Both the position numbers and the translations under genes were made by a program. Positions 46,731 to 54,980 of a stretch of DNA of 62,019 bases are shown piece by piece. Origin of the DNA: a virus; IMG/VR virus record IMGVR_UViG_3300033571_007564, positions 1-62,019 of that record. One strand, 5' to 3'. The first letter of the stretch is position 1, and each line of letters opens with the position of its first letter. The notes below the pieces were generated by a model that was given only the letters and a program-made list of their open reading frames with translations, did not search any database and was not told where the DNA came from.

Positions 46731-48865
46731 GGGTTGAGCTCCGGGGGAATCTGGGGCGGAGGAGGCGCCCCGCCGCCGCCGTCACTGGACGGAGGTGGAC
46801 CGCTCGGGCCTGAAGGCGGCAAGCCCGGGTCCCCAGGAGGCGGCGGCGGGGGAGGTGGAGGAGGTTCGGGGATGAGGAAGGGGGTCGGGTCGATGTCGAG
46901 GGACTTCGCCCACTCGGTGAGCAGGGCGTTCCACACCGTGACCGCGCCGGTGGCGGCGAGCTGCTGTGCCATCGGGCCGACCGTCTGCATGGCCATTTGC
47001 ATCTGCTCCACCTTCCCGGCCTTGTTCGGCTTGCGGGCGGAGCCTGCCTCAATGCGGTACTCGAACTCCCGGGCCATGGCGTTGATGCCGATCGGGATGA
47101 TCTGCTTGTCCCACGCTTCGGCGCCGAGGGGGCCGACGATCGGGGCGACATCCTTGCCTTCGAGCAGCCAGCGGGCGGCAAGAGCCTCACGCCTTGCCAG
47201 CATCCCCATGGCATCTTCGAGGACGTTGGCCATGTCGTCGGGCCTGACGCTGATCTGCTCGGACTTCACCTGGGCTTCGGCAGCCGACCGGAACTGGTTC
47301 CTGGTCATGCCGTACACGAGCTCGGTGAGTCCGACCCGCTTGTCAAACATCTCCATGAGGGCAGTGAGGATGTCCCAGATGTCGCGGTTCACCGACGGCA
47401 TCGTGAGCACGGAGATGATGTCGTCGATCTTTCTGCCCATGGTCTCGGACAGCTCGATGATCGTGAAGCCGCCTTGCTCGTGCTTGAGGAGCTGGTCCTT
47501 CGTGTCCTGCTCGGCGGCCTTGTTGACGGCGATGAAGGTCTTGCACGAGACCATGATCCGCGAGATGAGGAACGAGATGATCCAGTTGATGCACTTCAGC
47601 TCGGGGATGCCTGGCTTGATGTGGCTGATCGGCCACGAGTACCCGGTCTTCCGGTGGAACTGGAGTGGCACGAACGGCCAGCCGTTGTTCTCGGTGTAGA
47701 AGGGGATCGGCCACCGCGTGCGGGCAAAGAGCGTCTCGGGCATCCCGGTCTCGGGATCGACCTGCTCGATCGCCACTGCCTTCGGTGCGTTGAGAGGAAA
47801 GTCCACCCCTTCCGCGATCACGATGTAGCAGTTGTCCCCAAGGGAGTCGAAGCGGTCTTTGAGCTCCTTCGGCGCCCCCTTGAGGCTGTGGCCGAATCCG
47901 GTCTTGGACCAAATCTTCCAGTAGATCACGAGGTCGTTGGTCCCGCCGTTCTTTTGCCTGTTTCGGTAGCCAGGGTCCTTGTCCCCTGCCTTTGCCTCAT
48001 AGCTCTCGATGTGGCCCTTGAGGTCTTCGTCGTCGAGCTTGTACTTCTTGCGGAGGTACCCGACGGGGTGAACGCATCGCTTCGCCACCCACAGGATGTC
48101 CTCCTGTTCGTCGGCGTCCGGGTCCCATTGCACGTTCCGGCTGGAGTCGAAGAAGCTGCCGATGACGTGATAGGGCTCGCCGTTGTCGCCTTCGAGCTCG
48201 ACTGCCTCCGTCCACCACAGCCCGAGCCCAGTGACGATCGCTTCATCGACGCACTTCCTGGACTGCTCCTTCAGATTGAGCTCGACGGGCGTGTAGTTCA
48301 GGTAGGCCTCCACGAGACTGGAGACGGTCGCTCGTTTCTCCTCCTCGGCGGCGATGCGCTGCGACACCTCCAGGTACTTCTGCATCGGGTCTTCGACCGG
48401 CATCCCCGTGTTCGGGTCGATCAAGGGCATCCCGGTCATGGGATCAATCGGAGGCGGAGCGTTCGGGTCGATGCCAAGCGTCATTGGCGAGACGACCGGG
48501 AACTTCCGGGGCGTCACGGTTCGCACCGGGTTGCGGTGGTAGATGACGCTGGCGAAGAGCTTTACCGCCTCGAAGACCTTGTTGAGCACCACCTTGAAAG
48601 CTGGCGTAACGTCCTTGGAGAGCGCGGACTGTTCGAGCTTTTTGGAGTCAGACCAGAACCAGTCGTTCGTTCCGTCGAAGAAGTTGCGGGCCTCATCCGC
48701 ATCGGACGCAAACGGCTGCTTGTGCTTCTCGGACTGCCTGATCTTGTCGATCCAGGAGGTGGCGATGGCGCGGAGCGCATCTTCCATCTCCTTCGGAGAT
48801 GAGCCTTCTTCCGTGCCTTCGGCTGGGTTGTCGCCCTGGAGCTGGAAGTCGTCTTCGAGGCTCAT
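46727..48865 (-). CDS. Portal protein (712 aa)
   Basis: ATG at 48865. The N-terminus (WIDKIRQSEKHKQPFASDADEARNFFDG) and the long helical sections with NPVRTVTPRKFP suit a podovirus-type portal. The C-terminal tail is Pro/Gly-rich (PPPPPPPPPGDPG), which may be the barrel or a disordered end. Its position downstream of the terminase, with only one gene between, and its size support the assignment. It forms the dodecameric vertex for packaging and the adaptor. Confidence 0.85.
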   Translation of the reverse strand: MSLEDDFQLQGDNPAEGTEEGSSPKEMEDALRAIATSWIDKIRQSEKHKQPFASDADEARNFFDGTNDWFWSDSKKLEQSALSKDVTPAFKVVLNKVFEAVKLFASVIYHRNPVRTVTPRKFPVVSPMTLGIDPNAPPPIDPMTGMPLIDPNTGMPVEDPMQKYLEVSQRIAAEEEKRATVSSLVEAYLNYTPVELNLKEQSRKCVDEAIVTGLGLWWTEAVELEGDNGEPYHVIGSFFDSSRNVQWDPDADEQEDILWVAKRCVHPVGYLRKKYKLDDEDLKGHIESYEAKAGDKDPGYRNRQKNGGTNDLVIYWKIWSKTGFGHSLKGAPKELKDRFDSLGDNCYIVIAEGVDFPLNAPKAVAIEQVDPETGMPETLFARTRWPIPFYTENNGWPFVPLQFHRKTGYSWPISHIKPGIPELKCINWIISFLISRIMVSCKTFIAVNKAAEQDTKDQLLKHEQGGFTIIELSETMGRKIDDIISVLTMPSVNRDIWDILTALMEMFDKRVGLTELVYGMTRNQFRSAAEAQVKSEQISVRPDDMANVLEDAMGMLARREALAARWLLEGKDVAPIVGPLGAEAWDKQIIPIGINAMAREFEYRIEAGSARKPNKAGKVEQMQMAMQTVGPMAQQLAATGAVTVWNALLTEWAKSLDIDPTPFLIPEPPPPPPPPPPGDPGLPPSGPSGPPPSSDGGGGAPPPPQIPPELNP

Positions 48866-48879
48866 GTGCTTCCCTTGCC

Positions 48880-48938
48880 CCCGGGCGGCCGGTGGTTTCC
48901 TGATGGAGTTAGGTCAGTGCCGCCACCGGCCGCCCGGG
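48880..48938 (-). repeat. Perfect 16-bp inverted repeat before the portal gene
   Basis: CCCGGGCGGCCGGTGG (48880-48895) is the exact reverse complement of 48923-48938, with a 27-base loop. It starts four bases after the stop of the upstream gene and ends 15 bases before the portal ATG. There is no T-tract. In RNA it would be a very stable stem, perhaps for mRNA processing or to set the portal dose. Confidence 0.85.
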
Positions 48939-48941
48939 CGT

Positions 48942-49319
48942 TCACGCCTTCCGGGCAGCAATCCGCATCTTCGTGTCCGTCAGGAGCTTCGACATGTCGT
49001 TCATCGCCTTCTGGTTGGGGTGGAGGTCCCAGGCGCCCCACCGCAGCCAGTTTGCCGAGTGGTCGCTCTCCCGCCAGAACGGATCATCGACGTGGCGAAC
49101 GCTCGTCTTCTCGACGAACCCGAACGACGGGGACCAGATGAGCATCGTTGCCGTGTGGGCACCGGGAGCCTGCGAAATCCAGCCGGTGGCCGCCGTGAGC
49201 GGGCTCCTGTCGGCCGGGTTGGCGAAGAAGAGAATCTGGTGTCCGGGGATGACTTCCGGCATCTGGAAGGGCGCCGCCTCCGCTTCCTGAGCTGGAGCCT
49301 GGACTTGTGCCTCTGACAT
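48942..49319 (-). CDS. Hypothetical protein between terminase and portal (125 aa)
   Basis: ATG at 49319 with AGGAGG seven bases ahead; the in-frame Met at 49385 lies upstream of that site and is rejected. The sequence is acidic with an N-terminal Gln/Ala/Glu tail, a middle PGHQILFFANPADRS and a Trp-rich WLRWGAWDLHPN. It may be a portal- or terminase-associated factor. No motif is recognised. Confidence 0.75.
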   Translation of the reverse strand: MSEAQVQAPAQEAEAAPFQMPEVIPGHQILFFANPADRSPLTAATGWISQAPGAHTATMLIWSPSFGFVEKTSVRHVDDPFWRESDHSANWLRWGAWDLHPNQKAMNDMSKLLTDTKMRIAARKA

Positions 49320-49392
49320 GGGAGCCTCCTGTGTGAAATTGCCTCCGAGGGCAGACAAGAAATCACATGTCGGCCGATCTTGCAACTGCCAT

Positions 49393-51093
49393 TCACGCCA
49401 CCCAGGTTTTGGTATAGGAATTGGGGGTTAGGTAAACGGCTTCGTTTGACTCCCTAGCTTTGGCGGCGTCTCTCTCCCTTTTCCACGCATACCCCCACCA
49501 CTCGGCCTTCTGGACGACAGGGGCGTGGTAGCGGGGCTCGTAGGCGAAGAGGTACCGGAGGCAGTCCACGAGGTGGAACTCGCCTCGCTTGTTGGGCTCG
49601 TCCTTCACGATGGTCTGGGCGCCGACGTGCTCGACCTTCTTCTTGTACCGCTTCATCTCGTTTTCCAGGTTGGGCATGGCGCCACGCAGCACGCGGAGCT
49701 TCGAGGTCCCATCTGGACGAATGTGCAGTGCGGTGCGGACAGCATGGAACCCGGCCTGGATGTCGTCCACGCCAGGGATGAAGCTGGCGCCAGTGGCCTG
49801 CGATCGGATGTTGAGGATGGCGAGCTGCTCGGTGTACTGGTCCTGCGGGCTGCGGCCGGAGCCGATGTCCGTGAGTCGCCCGCCGTGCGAGTCGATCAGG
49901 AAGGCGTAGAACTGCGTGCCCTGGGTCTTCTTTGCCATCTCCTGGGCGAAGATGACCGCGTTGCAGTTGCGGATGTAGAGCTCGTCGTAGAGCAGGACCA
50001 TCGAGCCGTCGGGTGGGATGGCTGCGAAGGAGACTGCGGTGACCGAGTGCCCGGGGTCGATCGAGGCGTAGCGGCACCAGTTGGCTGGCACCTGCCCATC
50101 CGGAAGCTCGGATCGATCGTAGCCATGCACCGACATGTTGAACGACGGGTAGACCTTGATCGAGTCGATGTTGAACTCGCCCTCGGATCGCTGGCGGAGC
50201 ACAGCCTCTCCGGCCGACGACCACCGCTCCAGCATCTTCCGCTTCTCGTCGTCCGAGATGTGCGGGTTGTCCATGAAGCGGAGGATGTACCGCTTGATGT
50301 CTGGGTTGCCGGTTTCAAGCGCCCGCTCGGCACGCTCGTTGAGGCTCATCAGTGCGTCGTTCTTCGAGTGGGGCATCGCGGACCACGCGAAGTTGCCCGC
50401 GAGGTCAGGGAGGCGGGCCTGCATTTCCAGCACCCAGTCCTCATTCTCGATGTCTTCGTCTATGTGGATGCGGTTGGCCTTGAAGCCTTGCTGGGGCTTT
50501 GCTTCGCTTGAGAAGAAGTGAATCGTCCAGCCGTTGACGAGCTCGCAGACGTTCAAGTAGTTGGCCGACTTCAAGAGCCATGACATGCTCTTGATGAGGC
50601 GCGGCGGGATGAGCGGAGGCGCGGGCTTTGTCTCCTTCTCCCGGCCTGCATCCGCCACCGGATCGAACGCTCGCCAGTGGCCCGTCGTCAGGTCGCGGAT
50701 CATCTTGAAGGCACCTGCCTTGAAGAGCATCGGCACGACCGTCAGGCCGATGTGCTTCCACCCGGCGCCGATGATGACGAGGACTCCGTCTTCCTTGGGA
50801 TACTTTCCGGGGACGGGGTGGGTGCCTGTTACAGCCCATGCGTCCTCGATGAAAGTGCAGAGGGACTTCCCGGATCGATTGCCACCGACGACGAGGATTT
50901 CACTCGCTCTGTCCTGGTGGTACTCCCACTGGATCGCCGACGGACGATAGAGCCTCAAGGCCTCGGCACGCCTCAGCGAAAGCTCGCTCTGCAAGCTCTT
51001 GAGTTCGTCGATCTGAAAGCCCGAGAGGCTGCTGACCGAAGGGAGCGGCTGTGGACCCGGCTGGGGCTGGGGCTGGGAGTTGTGAGACGGCAT
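49393..51093 (-). CDS. terL: Terminase large subunit (566 aa)
   Basis: ATG at 51093; the N-terminal 50 residues after a Gln/Pro tail include the adenine-contact-like LYRPSAIQWEYHQDRASE. Walker A is VVGGNRSGKS, and Walker B is RIHIDEDIENEDW. The nuclease part has SIDPGHSVTA and FLIDSHGGRLTD, with Asp residues that would bind metal. The C-terminus is LRYLFAYEPRYH. It drives ATP-dependent DNA packaging into the prohead. It overlaps the upstream gene by 194 bases. Confidence 0.92.
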   Translation of the reverse strand: MPSHNSQPQPQPGPQPLPSVSSLSGFQIDELKSLQSELSLRRAEALRLYRPSAIQWEYHQDRASEILVVGGNRSGKSLCTFIEDAWAVTGTHPVPGKYPKEDGVLVIIGAGWKHIGLTVVPMLFKAGAFKMIRDLTTGHWRAFDPVADAGREKETKPAPPLIPPRLIKSMSWLLKSANYLNVCELVNGWTIHFFSSEAKPQQGFKANRIHIDEDIENEDWVLEMQARLPDLAGNFAWSAMPHSKNDALMSLNERAERALETGNPDIKRYILRFMDNPHISDDEKRKMLERWSSAGEAVLRQRSEGEFNIDSIKVYPSFNMSVHGYDRSELPDGQVPANWCRYASIDPGHSVTAVSFAAIPPDGSMVLLYDELYIRNCNAVIFAQEMAKKTQGTQFYAFLIDSHGGRLTDIGSGRSPQDQYTEQLAILNIRSQATGASFIPGVDDIQAGFHAVRTALHIRPDGTSKLRVLRGAMPNLENEMKRYKKKVEHVGAQTIVKDEPNKRGEFHLVDCLRYLFAYEPRYHAPVVQKAEWWGYAWKRERDAAKARESNEAVYLTPNSYTKTWVA

Positions 51094-51595
51094 CGTGGAC
51101 ACTCTTTGCGTTGGTGAGGTGCAGGATGGCTTCGATGCGCTTGTCAATCTCCGACTGCAACTCCTCCTCGGAGTAGAGGTCGATCGGCTTGCGGGCGCCT
51201 CCCTGCTCGGTGTTCTTGATGGTGATCCTGGAGATCATCTCCAGCATGCTGGACCGGCACCGCGACCCGGGCTTGGCATCCCAGAACTGCTTCATGACGA
51301 GCGCGGCAAAGCCGTTCACTCCCCCGAAGTTGTTCATGATCGCTTCGGTGAGCTCGGCGGTGTGCGGGATGTTGGCCCCGCCCGAGATCATCCGGCTGAC
51401 GAAGGAATCGACCGCGTTGGCCTCGACCTTGTCGAGGGCGTCCTGCCGCTTCTGCTTCTTCTGGCAGCGGCGGCACACGCGGCGGAACTTGTGCGTGCAG
51501 CCTGCCGCGCGGGCGAAGTGCTTCTTGGTCAGCGGGTACGGGAGCAGGCACTTCTCGCACTGCTGGATCGGGATGTCCTCTTCGGGTTCGCTCAT
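50900..51595 (-). CDS. Putative small terminase subunit with zinc-type N-terminus (231 aa)
   Basis: ATG at 51595. The N-terminus has CEKCLLPY near residue 13 and CRRCQKKQ near residue 41, so a zinc site. The segment NNFGGVNGFAALVMKQFWDAKPGS, then RITIKNTEQGGA, resembles proteins next to terL in many phages, where they are taken as small terminases. The C-terminal 65 residues, read opposite the start of terL in the overlap, look like low-quality sequence. The assignment rests on position and this resemblance. Confidence 0.55.
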   Translation of the reverse strand: MSEPEEDIPIQQCEKCLLPYPLTKKHFARAAGCTHKFRRVCRRCQKKQKRQDALDKVEANAVDSFVSRMISGGANIPHTAELTEAIMNNFGGVNGFAALVMKQFWDAKPGSRCRSSMLEMISRITIKNTEQGGARKPIDLYSEEELQSEIDKRIEAILHLTNAKSVHDAVSQLPAPAPAGSTAAPFGQQPLGLSDRRTQELAERAFAEACRGLEALSSVGDPVGVPPGQSE

Positions 51596-51599
51596 AGGT

Positions 51600-51911
51600 T
51601 CACCTGTCGAGCTGCATCACCGAGGCGATCATGGGCCGCATAAGCTGGCCCTCGTCCCCTTGGTTCAGCGCCTTCTGGAGGGTCCGTTCACGCCAGTTCC
51701 CGTACTGGTCGAGAATCTGGCTGGTCATGGTGGGACCGAGGAGGGAGTCGTGGAGAGACTCCAGCATGTCCTGGTCCAGCGGGATCGGCGAGGTGGCCGT
51801 GCCCTGGGCGAGCTGGTTGTAGGCGTCGATCATGGAGGCGTCGGCAGCGGGCAGGTCGATGGGGCGACCGTTCTGCCTCTCGCGGAGCAGGGCGCGGATG
51901 GTGTTGCTCAT
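51600..51911 (-). CDS. Helical hypothetical protein before the terminase genes (103 aa)
   Basis: ATG at 51911; the extension to 51944 is a shadow. The sequence is acidic/helical (TIRALLRERQNG, DQDMLESLHDSLLGPT, WRERTLQKALNQGDEG). Its position just upstream of the putative small terminase might make it a packaging partner. It is in ATGA overlap with the upstream gene. Confidence 0.7.
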   Translation of the reverse strand: MSNTIRALLRERQNGRPIDLPAADASMIDAYNQLAQGTATSPIPLDQDMLESLHDSLLGPTMTSQILDQYGNWRERTLQKALNQGDEGQLMRPMIASVMQLDR

Positions 51912-52132
51912 GGCCCCCCCAAGACGCTCTCCGGCACCGCGCACTCTCCGCCCTCACACTCCGCTTCCTCCCCGAACGACTCAACCGGGTCGGCCGGGGT
52001 CGGCTCGCCGGGAGTGAGGGAGGCGGCGGCCACTGCCACGGCGGCGGCGGCGCGGGGGCGTGCGGCTTCGACCGCGTCGGGCTCGGCAGACAGGGAGGCG
52101 AGGGCAGCCAGGAAGTAGTTCCAGATGGTCAT
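51908..52132 (-). CDS. Small Ala-rich protein with possible membrane start (74 aa)
   Basis: ATG at 52132 with a hydrophobic N-terminus (WNYFLAALASLSA), then a Glu/Ala/Pro-rich segment and two Cys near the end (ECEGGECAVP). It overlaps its neighbours by four bases on both sides. Possibly an envelope-active peptide of the lysis region. Confidence 0.65.
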   Translation of the reverse strand: MTIWNYFLAALASLSAEPDAVEAARPRAAAAVAVAAASLTPGEPTPADPVESFGEEAECEGGECAVPESVLGGP

Positions 52133-52407
52133 GTTCGCACTGCCCTTGGGTTAGAGACGCACGTCGCACAGCCCTTCCATCGCCACACACAGAAGACGAG
52201 AAGCTCAATGTCGAAGGTCACGTTCTCGCCCATGCACTTCAGTTCGCCGTTCCACCGATCCTTCTCGATCCGCATTGGGCACCATCCTGCTGGCGTGCCA
52301 TCGCCCCTGGCTGGCTCCCACACCTCGATCAAATCACCCGCTTGGGGTGGGCGTGAGTAGGCGGGGTCCGCGAGCAGGATGGCGGCAGCGAGGATGAGCT
52401 CGATCAT
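52129..52407 (-). CDS. Exported-looking protein (92 aa)
   Basis: ATG at 52407; upstream in-frame starts are shadows. Residues 1-14 (IELILAAAILLADPAYS) form a probable signal peptide. The rest is Trp/Cys-rich (WCPMRIEKDRWNGELKC, FCVWRWKGCATC). Disulfide bonding outside the cytoplasm is plausible, which would suit a lysis or adsorption-exclusion role. Function is not known. Confidence 0.7.
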   Translation of the reverse strand: MIELILAAAILLADPAYSRPPQAGDLIEVWEPARGDGTPAGWCPMRIEKDRWNGELKCMGENVTFDIELLVFCVWRWKGCATCVSNPRAVRT

Positions 52408-52745
52408 GGCTCCTCCTGGGAGTGCTCTCGTCCGTCTTCCTGCATCAGCCGGAAGCCTCGCTCGCACAGCGGCGCCGGGCCGCCCTCTTCCGACTCCGCC
52501 CCTTCGCAGCACTGCTGACACCGGTCCTGGTGACGGGTGAACCTGGGCATCAAAACCAGCTTGCTGAGGCGATCGACCTTCTTCTCCAGGTGGAAGACCT
52601 TGGTGGCCAGGTCGTCCACTTTGCTGTCGAACAGCTTTGGCTTGAGGTTCTCGGCGTGCTTGTCAAAGACCGGGGCCAAGATCAGGGCAATCCCGGCGAC
52701 GTACAGTGCGAGTGCGAGTGGCGGCGGAGGCTTGATCGGACCCAT
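52404..52745 (-). CDS. Membrane-anchored coiled-coil protein (113 aa)
   Basis: ATG at 52745. Residues 7-24 form one membrane helix (PLALALYVAGIALILAPVF), followed by a coiled coil (VDDLATKVFHLEKKVDRLSKLV) and a Cys-containing, acidic end (CQQCCEGAESEEGG). This anchor-plus-coiled-coil build is like i-spanin type lysis proteins, although no o-spanin partner is identified. Confidence 0.65.
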   Translation of the reverse strand: MGPIKPPPPLALALYVAGIALILAPVFDKHAENLKPKLFDSKVDDLATKVFHLEKKVDRLSKLVLMPRFTRHQDRCQQCCEGAESEEGGPAPLCERGFRLMQEDGREHSQEEP

Positions 52746-52748
52746 GGG

Positions 52749-52874
52749 TCACCCCTTGTTGGCGATGCGACGAACAACGGCAGCCACGCCGTGGAAGATG
52801 GCAGTGCCAACGAAGCTGCCGATGGCGGCGGCGGCGGCGATGCTGAAGACGATCTCGAAGAGGACGGGGTCCAT
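52749..52874 (-). CDS. Small membrane peptide (41 aa)
   Basis: ATG at 52874 overlaps the stop of the upstream gene (TGATG). The frame encodes FEIVFSIAAAAAIGSFVGTAIFHG, one hydrophobic helix, then a basic end (VVRRIANKG). It ends in TGA three bases before the next ATG. Membrane mini-proteins of this size in lysis regions are often holins, but nothing more specific can be said. Confidence 0.65.
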   Translation of the reverse strand: MDPVLFEIVFSIAAAAAIGSFVGTAIFHGVAAVVRRIANKG

Positions 52875-53155
52875 CACCACCCCCCTTCATGATTCAGGAT
52901 GCGGTTGCCCTGCTCATCGTACTTCACGATCGCCCCGATGGCGTCCTGGGAGGGGTCGTGCTCCTCCTTCGTCGGCTCCTTCTCGGCGGCCAGGGCGAAC
53001 CACAGCCCGAACTTGGCGACCCGGGCGAGGAACTTCAGGACCGGCCTGGGCTTCTCGTGGGGGATGAACGGCGAGTGCTCCGAGTGCGTGGCCCACCAGC
53101 CGAAGGTGACGGCGACGATGACAGCGGCGAAGGCGATGCGAGTGGACTTGTCCAT
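52874..53155 (-). CDS. Membrane protein of the lysis-type region (93 aa)
   Basis: ATG at 53155. One N-terminal membrane helix (RIAFAAVIVAVTFGWWA), then a basic Pro-rich loop and a second hydrophobic stretch (VLKFLARVAKFGLWFALAA), with an acidic C-terminus. Two membrane helices and small size make it a holin candidate. It is directly downstream of the papain-like protease gene. Confidence 0.65.
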   Translation of the reverse strand: MDKSTRIAFAAVIVAVTFGWWATHSEHSPFIPHEKPRPVLKFLARVAKFGLWFALAAEKEPTKEEHDPSQDAIGAIVKYDEQGNRILNHEGGW

Positions 53156-53162
53156 GTGATCC

Positions 53163-54299
53163 TCAGAAGGCCAGGGAGAGTGATGCGGGGTCGGCCTTCA
53201 TCATCCAGTCGAAGTGGTTCAGGTCCCGGTACTTGAATCCATCGACGCCTCCGATGGCGAAGCTGTCGCCTTGGCTGATGATGGCGATGGCGTCTTCCTT
53301 GCTGATCCAGAAAGAACCGTCCGGTTGGTCAGAGGGCCACTTAGGGCCCGTACACCAGCGGTCACCCCAAGAGTTCAAGATGAGGATGCCATCCCTCTTA
53401 CCTTCGTTCTTAGCATACCGCACAGATATTGCGACCATGCAGTGCGACCAGTTCCCGCCCCTAGGCAGGAACCCATCTTGATCTCTGACCTTGGTCCTGG
53501 CGAAGCCGATGTTCGAGCACACCGGCACCGGGTACCCAGATTCCAGGGCGGCACACAAGCCCTCCCACGTCTCGATGATGGCGACCTTCTGGGCCTTGTG
53601 GAGGTTCGCCTCCTTGGCAAGCTCCACCGGGACACCATTCCGACCCCAGTCCCTGGATCGCGGGATGGAGTAGGTCGAGAGGTCCGTGTTGCCGTACTTC
53701 TGCCGGTAGAGAATCCCGCCCTGGCCGTTCTTCAGGCCTGTCACCCACCGGGCCGCCGCAGCTCCGTAGCTGCCGTCGCCGCCCGTGTTCACCGAGATGG
53801 GCGGGAGACGCGCGGCTGTCCTGGAACCCCCGTAAATGGGCTCAGTTGCAACCATAGGAGGCGGCCTAGCCAACCTTCCTTGGCTCCAGTCAACGCACTG
53901 CCCTATGTACGACCCCATGGCCCAACCCATGCTGACGCAAGTTCCTGCTTCCCCCTGGTTCATGGGGGCGAAGGGCGTCTGGTAGACCGCTTGGTGAGCT
54001 TTGATCGCTGCCCGGTACGGGAACGTGTCCACTCCCCGGGCCTTCTGGATCACCTCCTCCCCAGCTTCCCGAAAGGTCGGCTTGTCCAGCTCACCCAAGA
54101 ACTGACGCACGCCGTCGGGATCGGGCGTGTAGCCGAAGTTCACAGTGTTGGCGCGCAGACGGACGCTCACGTCCTCCAGGGCCCTGGTCAGGCTCCAGCC
54201 GATGAGCGAGATGGCGATGCCAGCGAACACCCACTTCCAGTGGAAGGGGCTGTTCTGGGGTTCGTCACTTGGCGGCACGAGCGCTCTCCTTGGCGACAT
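53163..54299 (-). CDS. Membrane-anchored papain-like (C1 family) cysteine protease (378 aa)
   Basis: ATG at 54299, overlapping the upstream gene by 35 bases. Residues 22-38 are a membrane anchor (KWVFAGIAISLIGWSL). The C1-type residues are Q115 and C121 (NQGEAGTCVSMGWA), H286 (GGNWSHCMVAI) and N309 (LILNSWGDRW), in correct order and spacing. Papain-like proteases in phages are rare. It lies in a cluster of small membrane proteins, so a role in lysis, in cutting wall peptides or in virion processing is possible; the substrate is unknown. Confidence 0.88.
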   Translation of the reverse strand: MSPRRALVPPSDEPQNSPFHWKWVFAGIAISLIGWSLTRALEDVSVRLRANTVNFGYTPDPDGVRQFLGELDKPTFREAGEEVIQKARGVDTFPYRAAIKAHQAVYQTPFAPMNQGEAGTCVSMGWAMGSYIGQCVDWSQGRLARPPPMVATEPIYGGSRTAARLPPISVNTGGDGSYGAAAARWVTGLKNGQGGILYRQKYGNTDLSTYSIPRSRDWGRNGVPVELAKEANLHKAQKVAIIETWEGLCAALESGYPVPVCSNIGFARTKVRDQDGFLPRGGNWSHCMVAISVRYAKNEGKRDGILILNSWGDRWCTGPKWPSDQPDGSFWISKEDAIAIISQGDSFAIGGVDGFKYRDLNHFDWMMKADPASLSLAF

Positions 54300-54717
54300 C
54301 GCGGAGGGCGGCGACCCAGGCGTCTCGATTCACGAGCGGACCTGGATCGACCCCCAGCTTGGCAGTCAGATAGTCCCCCACGAGCTTCTTGACGTGTGGC
54401 TGCCGGGCGCCAATCGACTGGCCGTCCATCATGGCGATTCGCACGCGGCTGCGGAGCTCCTCGACCTGGAGGCCGGTGCCGTACCAGGGGGTCGGCCGCT
54501 TGCCGTCGTCCTCCAGCTCATGCGCGATCTCGCTCGTCATCGCGGAGAAGTCGGCGGCATCCTGGGCTGCGGTCGGGCCGATGAACTGGCCTTTGAGGAT
54601 CAGGCCGGTGGCCAAGTCGGGCACCACCTCGGGCTTGGGCGCCGAGTTCTTGCCGAGCTGCCACGCCACGAAGGCGAGGACCAGCGCGAAGATGTAGGGC
54701 TTGAGGTCGTTCTTCAC
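54265..54717 (-). CDS. Membrane-anchored hypothetical protein (150 aa)
   Basis: ATG at 54717. Residues 8-20 form a membrane helix (YIFALVLAFVAWQLG), and the rest is a soluble helical domain with a basic end (LRDVAKESARAAK). It overlaps the protease gene by 35 bases and the upstream gene by four. Possibly an inhibitor or partner of the protease; this is guilt by position only. Confidence 0.7.
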   Translation of the reverse strand: MKNDLKPYIFALVLAFVAWQLGKNSAPKPEVVPDLATGLILKGQFIGPTAAQDAADFSAMTSEIAHELEDDGKRPTPWYGTGLQVEELRSRVRIAMMDGQSIGARQPHVKKLVGDYLTAKLGVDPGPLVNRDAWVAALRDVAKESARAAK

Positions 54718-54980
54718 TTTTCCTCCAGTGCCGTCTGGATGAGGTCGAACGCCGCCTTGAGCTCCGGCGTGAGCTTCTCGTCGGCGGCGAGCTTCTTGCG
54801 GATCACGGCGAGTGTGCCGGGAACGGCCGAGGCGACCGGGGTGAAGGGGATGACGGGGGCGGCCTGCACCGGCGCGGCGGCAGCGGCGGCCTGGGACACG
54901 AAGCCTTGGGGCTTTTCCTGCGCGTTGAGGAACCGCCAGGCGATGTAGAGGCCCACGCAGACGACGATGGTTTCGGTCAT
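54714..54980 (-). CDS. Small membrane-anchored protein (88 aa)
   Basis: ATG at 54980. A short N-terminal hydrophobic segment (TIVVCVGLYIAWRFL), then an Ala/Pro-rich linker and a helix (LAVIRKKLAADEKLTPELKAAFDLIQTALEE). Overlaps both neighbours by four bases. Function is not known; the cluster layout is lysis-like. Confidence 0.7.
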   Translation of the reverse strand: MTETIVVCVGLYIAWRFLNAQEKPQGFVSQAAAAAAPVQAAPVIPFTPVASAVPGTLAVIRKKLAADEKLTPELKAAFDLIQTALEEK

